Shown one piece after another: positions 62,451-64,000 of a stretch of 64,000 nucleotides of DNA. Position numbers and translations under genes: made by a program. The notes under the pieces are model-generated. The model did not search any database. It was not told the DNA's origin and worked only from the letters and a program-made list of their open reading frames with translations. The stretch's first letter is position 1. The number at the start of each line of letters is the position of its first letter. Source of the DNA: Gluconacetobacter asukensis (GTDB taxonomy: Bacteria; Pseudomonadota; Alphaproteobacteria; Acetobacterales; Acetobacteraceae); NCBI RefSeq assembly GCF_014174375.1, contig NZ_JABEQE010000001.1, positions 372,001 to 436,000 on the forward strand. Reading direction: 5' to 3'.

Positions 62451-62729
62451 GAAATGAAGCGCCTCCGGGCACTCGGCAATGGCCGGATTCCTCACGACAG
62501 GATGAGCATCCGGAAAGACTTGAAAGGAAAACACGACGCACGGTTCGCGCCCCTGCCTGGCAGGGCACGCTGTCATTCACCGTAATCCGTGGGTCAGAAA
62601 GGGTCTCTTGTCCGTCCAGTCCGTGCCCCCCGCATCAATAAGGCACGCGCGTACAAGTCCAGATACGGGACAGGCGGGGACCGTCCACGGGCGAGGCTTC
62701 TACCCGCATGCGCTCCCCACCGCAAGTCC

Positions 62730-63647
62730 TTATTCTGGCTGGCTGTCTCCGGGCGCCTCCGGGGCGGCCTCATGCAGCCGCCGCGCCAGCAGCATCGCAC
62801 CGTCGATCGCATGCCCCCTCGGCACCGACAGACCGGCCTGCACACCAGCGGAAAGATAAGGCCGCAGCACCGGCGCCAGCCCGCCCAGCAGGCAGCAGGG
62901 CAGCGCCCCGAAACCATCCGCCGCGCGCAGGGCGGCCAGCAGCGCCTCGATCTCCGCCCCGGCACGGGCCAGCAGCCCGCGCGCCTGCGCATCCCCCTGC
63001 TCCGCCAGGGTGCAGACCAGCGGCGTCAGCCGGGCGAAATCGGCGGCCCGCGCGCCAACCGCCCACAGCATCGGCTCCGCCCCCTCATCCGCCAGCCGCG
63101 CGCGCACCGCCTCGCTCAACACAGTGCGCTGGGCACGGCCATCGCCCGCGCACAGCATCAGCCGGACGGCCTCCAGTCCGATCCAGGCCCCGCCACCCTC
63201 ATCCCCCTGCGGAAAGCCCCAGCCCCCGACCCGCCGTGTGGCCCCGCCGGCAATGGCCAGACCCACCATCCCGGTTCCGGCCGCGATCATGGCCCCGTCT
63301 TCGCCCGCATGGGCCCCGACGCAGGACGTATAGGCATCCGAGACGATATCGAGGCGCGCGAACAGTGCCGGCCGGGCCAGGAACCGCGCCATGGCCCCGC
63401 TCACCTCGGCCCCCGCCAGCCCAGCCACGGCAACCAGCCGATATTCCGCACCCGACAGCCCCGCCCGCGACAGCGCCAGTTCCAGTGCCTGACGAATCGA
63501 ATCCCACGCCTGCCCGGCATCGGTAGCGATATTGGCGGGTCCGCCTTCCCCTTCGGCCAGCAGAGCACCTTCCGGCGTCGCCAGCCGCAGGCGCGCCCGC
63601 GTCCCACCCCCGTCGATCCCGACCAGAACGGCAGGGCCGCCCGTCAC
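62730..63647 (-). CDS. BadF/BadG-type ATPase, N-acetylglucosamine kinase-like
   Basis: GTG 63647 gives 305 residues with the ASKHA fold: phosphate-1 motif LVGIDGGGTRARLRLATPEG, SDAYTSCVGAHAGEDGAMIAAGTGMVGLAI with phosphate-2 and adenosine pieces, and GGWGFPQGDEGGGAWIGLEAV, the sugar-kinase-like BadF signature (G-D-E-G-S/G-G). It likely phosphorylates N-acetylglucosamine or a related amino sugar released from cell wall or chitin. The start is weak but no upstream Met exists. It lies 30 bases downstream of the metW-like gene on the same strand. Confidence 0.9.
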   Translation of the reverse strand: MTGGPAVLVGIDGGGTRARLRLATPEGALLAEGEGGPANIATDAGQAWDSIRQALELALSRAGLSGAEYRLVAVAGLAGAEVSGAMARFLARPALFARLDIVSDAYTSCVGAHAGEDGAMIAAGTGMVGLAIAGGATRRVGGWGFPQGDEGGGAWIGLEAVRLMLCAGDGRAQRTVLSEAVRARLADEGAEPMLWAVGARAADFARLTPLVCTLAEQGDAQARGLLARAGAEIEALLAALRAADGFGALPCCLLGGLAPVLRPYLSAGVQAGLSVPRGHAIDGAMLLARRLHEAAPEAPGDSQPE

Positions 63648-63677
63648 GACAGGTCCGTCAGTGTCTGTGGCAACAGC

Positions 63678-64000
63678 TCAATGTCCCCGGCGGCGTAACA
63701 GAAACAGCGCCTGCTCGCCGAACAGATTGGCCAGCCGGATGGAGCGGCGCCAGGGCGCGCGCTCGCCATCCTCATCCACCGCCATCCACTGCTCGACCAC
63801 ATAGCCTTCCTCGCGGCACAGCATCAGGAAGTCGAGGATAGTGCAGGGGTGAATGTTCGGCGTCTGGTACCACGGCGTATGCCATACGGCGGTCATCGGC
63901 ATGCGCCCGCTCGTCAGCAGCTTCAGCCGCAATTGCCAGTGGCCGAAATTGGGGAACGAGACGATGGCATGCCGCCCGATCCGCAGCATCTGCCGCAGCA
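63678..64000 (-). CDS. metW: MetW-like methionine biosynthesis protein (5' part outside window)
   Basis: About 107 C-terminal residues are inside the window, open to the right edge. LRQMLRIGRHAIVSFPNFGHWQLRLKLLTSGRMPMTAVWHTPWYQTPNIHPCTILDFLMLCREEGYVVEQWMAVD is the well-conserved end of MetW, a methyltransferase-fold partner of the homoserine acyltransferase MetX. MetX would be expected just to the right of this window. It precedes the sugar-kinase gene in the same direction. Confidence 0.93.
   Translation of the reverse strand, partial: LRQMLRIGRHAIVSFPNFGHWQLRLKLLTSGRMPMTAVWHTPWYQTPNIHPCTILDFLMLCREEGYVVEQWMAVDEDGERAPWRRSIRLANLFGEQALFLLRRRGH

Noticed and set aside
61092-62585. 497-codon plus-strand frame over the DEAD-box gene
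   Set aside because: Shadow of the helicase gene; His/Arg/Gln-rich and without family features.

Overview
The window is about 64 kb of GC-rich DNA from an alphaproteobacterium. The best match is an acetic acid bacterium (Acetobacteraceae, Gluconacetobacter/Komagataeibacter-like). That assignment is inferred from gene content (pirins, NAD-dependent aldehyde dehydrogenase, mannitol/fructuronate-type dehydrogenase, type II NADH dehydrogenase-like flavoprotein, a YtcA-HlyD-FUSC-OMF exporter, alphaproteobacterial DksA) and from a dispersed short repeat. No rRNA and no CRISPR array were seen. One tRNA, tRNA-Thr(GGT), is present.

Layout. 0-5.3 kb: a TonB-dependent receptor cut by the left edge, a wrecked IS630 copy, rarA and arfB. 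5.4-15.3 kb: redox and detoxification genes (two GSTs with a LysR regulator, a cation/H+ antiporter, two pirins with a LysR regulator), two GNATs and three small lipoproteins. 15.4-20.8 kb: a large MscS channel and a TetR regulator with its palindromic operator facing an outer-membrane efflux lipoprotein. 21-22.7 kb: dksA, tRNA-Thr and an AT-richer patch with small unknown ORFs. 22.8-31 kb: amino acid permease, SDR with divergent LysR, and the ytcA-hlyD-FUSC-OMF operon. 31-36.4 kb: aldehyde dehydrogenase, NDH-2-like flavoprotein, TetR and a HAD phosphatase. 36.6-40.2 kb: three exported proteins, including a metallo-beta-lactamase-fold protein with a degenerate metal site. 40.6-43.7 kb: a lower-GC segment (LOG protein, octamer tandem repeat, nucleotidyltransferase) followed by an unusual CoA transferase. 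43.8-51.1 kb: a four-gene HlyD/ABC/OMF exporter and an HPF-cold-shock fusion, bracketed by a 3' fragment and a full copy of a mannitol dehydrogenase-family gene. 51.3-55.9 kb: glgX-glgP. 56.3-64 kb: a 7TM GGDEF-EAL protein whose 5' end lies in a mobile-like repeat, soxR with a SoxR box driving an MFS exporter, a DEAD-box helicase, a sugar kinase and the end of metW.

Main themes are efflux (five systems), redox and electrophile stress, and sugar/glycogen use. The most unusual structure is a family of about 140-170 bp inverted-repeat elements (31007, 34330, 34498, 34666 partial, 56336, perhaps 22676). They abut stop codons, carry a hairpin whose arms differ by compensatory changes between copies, and in one case supply the start codon of a signalling gene. 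A second poly-A/T repeat pair (26203, 60999) likewise forms the N-terminus of one protein and the C-terminus of another. No single undescribed multi-gene system is proven; the strongest leads are in the findings.
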